This document shows, piece by piece, positions 5,204-5,236 of a stretch of 5,236 nucleotides of DNA (positions are counted from its first letter, which is position 1; each line of letters opens with the position of its first letter). A program made the position numbers and the translations under genes. Below the pieces are notes generated by a model. The model was not told the origin of the DNA. It searched no databases and saw only the letters and a list, made by a program, of their open reading frames with translations. The stretch comes from an uncultured bacterium (GTDB lineage: Bacteria > Actinomycetota > Actinomycetes > S36-B12): the NCBI GenBank assembly GCA_903940375.1, contig CAJAKT010000007.1:1-5236 (forward strand). The letters run 5' to 3'.

Positions 5204-5236
5204 TGGGTCGCCGGGGGCTCGAACCCCGAACCTACG
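5204..5236 (-). tRNA. 3' part of a tRNA gene, cut by the window edge (possibly tRNA-Lys)
   Basis: Read on the minus strand, the last 33 bases show tRNA positions about 41-73. They comprise the end of the anticodon stem (CGT), a 5-base variable loop (AGGTT), a T-stem CGGGG/CCCCG around the loop TTCGAGC, the 3' acceptor strand GCGACCC and discriminator A. The T-loop TTCGA is invariant in form, and all five T-stem pairs are Watson-Crick. The matching 5' acceptor strand GGGTCGC and the anticodon lie outside the window. CCA is not encoded, because CAT follows the discriminator. The CGT end of the anticodon stem plus AGGTT fits an actinobacterial tRNA-Lys (ACGGA/TCCGT stem), but the identity is a guess. 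Confidence 0.82.

Noticed and set aside
4772..5236. Plus-strand frame open for 155 codons to the window end
   Set aside because: It has no good start or ribosome site and many scattered Cys and Arg. It ends in VAGGSNPEPT, which is simply the antisense translation of the tRNA T-arm.
1..5236. CRISPR array, transposase, integrase or toxin-antitoxin pair
   Set aside because: I looked for these and found no repeat-spacer pattern, DDE or tyrosine/serine recombinase motif, or small paired frames with family features.

Overview
The window looks like a chromosomal stretch of a high-GC actinobacterium, most likely Microbacteriaceae or a close relative. This is inferred from four things: strong G/C at third codon positions, a membrane protein and an ATPase of types common in that group, apparently leaderless gene starts, and a tRNA gene without an encoded CCA. 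No species can be named.

Left part (1-2062, minus strand): the 5' third of a bacterial-luciferase-like (LLM class) flavin-dependent oxidoreductase runs off the left edge. Upstream of it, after a 179-base gap, is a complete 14-helix MFS drug-efflux-type transporter of the DHA2 kind. Each has its own possible -10 element very close to the start codon, so they need not be one operon.

Middle (2120-3636, minus strand): a single-domain AAA-type ATPase (406 aa) with clear Walker A and B motifs and a C-terminal winged-helix-like region. Its TGA stop overlaps a GTG that opens a 99-aa frame. That frame reads as one C-terminal Ig-like module of a secreted actinobacterial surface protein, but it has no signal peptide. 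It is either a coupled small gene or, more likely, the 3' remnant of a large surface-protein gene.

Right-centre (3637-4739): an unusually AT-rich divergent intergenic region separates the ATPase from a plus-strand gene. That gene encodes a two-helix DUF4190-type membrane protein with a proline-rich N-terminal region and a cysteine-containing extracytoplasmic domain. Its real start is judged to be at 3891, behind a strong Shine-Dalgarno sequence.

Right end (4740-5236): 464 bases without a convincing gene, holding several strong inverted repeats. One is a 14-bp hairpin flanked by 8-bp direct repeats. This is followed by the 3' part of a minus-strand tRNA gene (T-arm, 3' acceptor strand and discriminator base visible).

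The genes do not form an obvious pathway. The left pair (transporter, flavin enzyme) is ordinary metabolic or resistance content. The ATPase, surface-module fragment, membrane protein and tRNA edge have an accessory flavour, but no integrase, transposase or defence gene is present. I do not see a convincing new system; the best leads are the GTGA overlap, the hairpin cluster and the repeated leaderless-start pattern.
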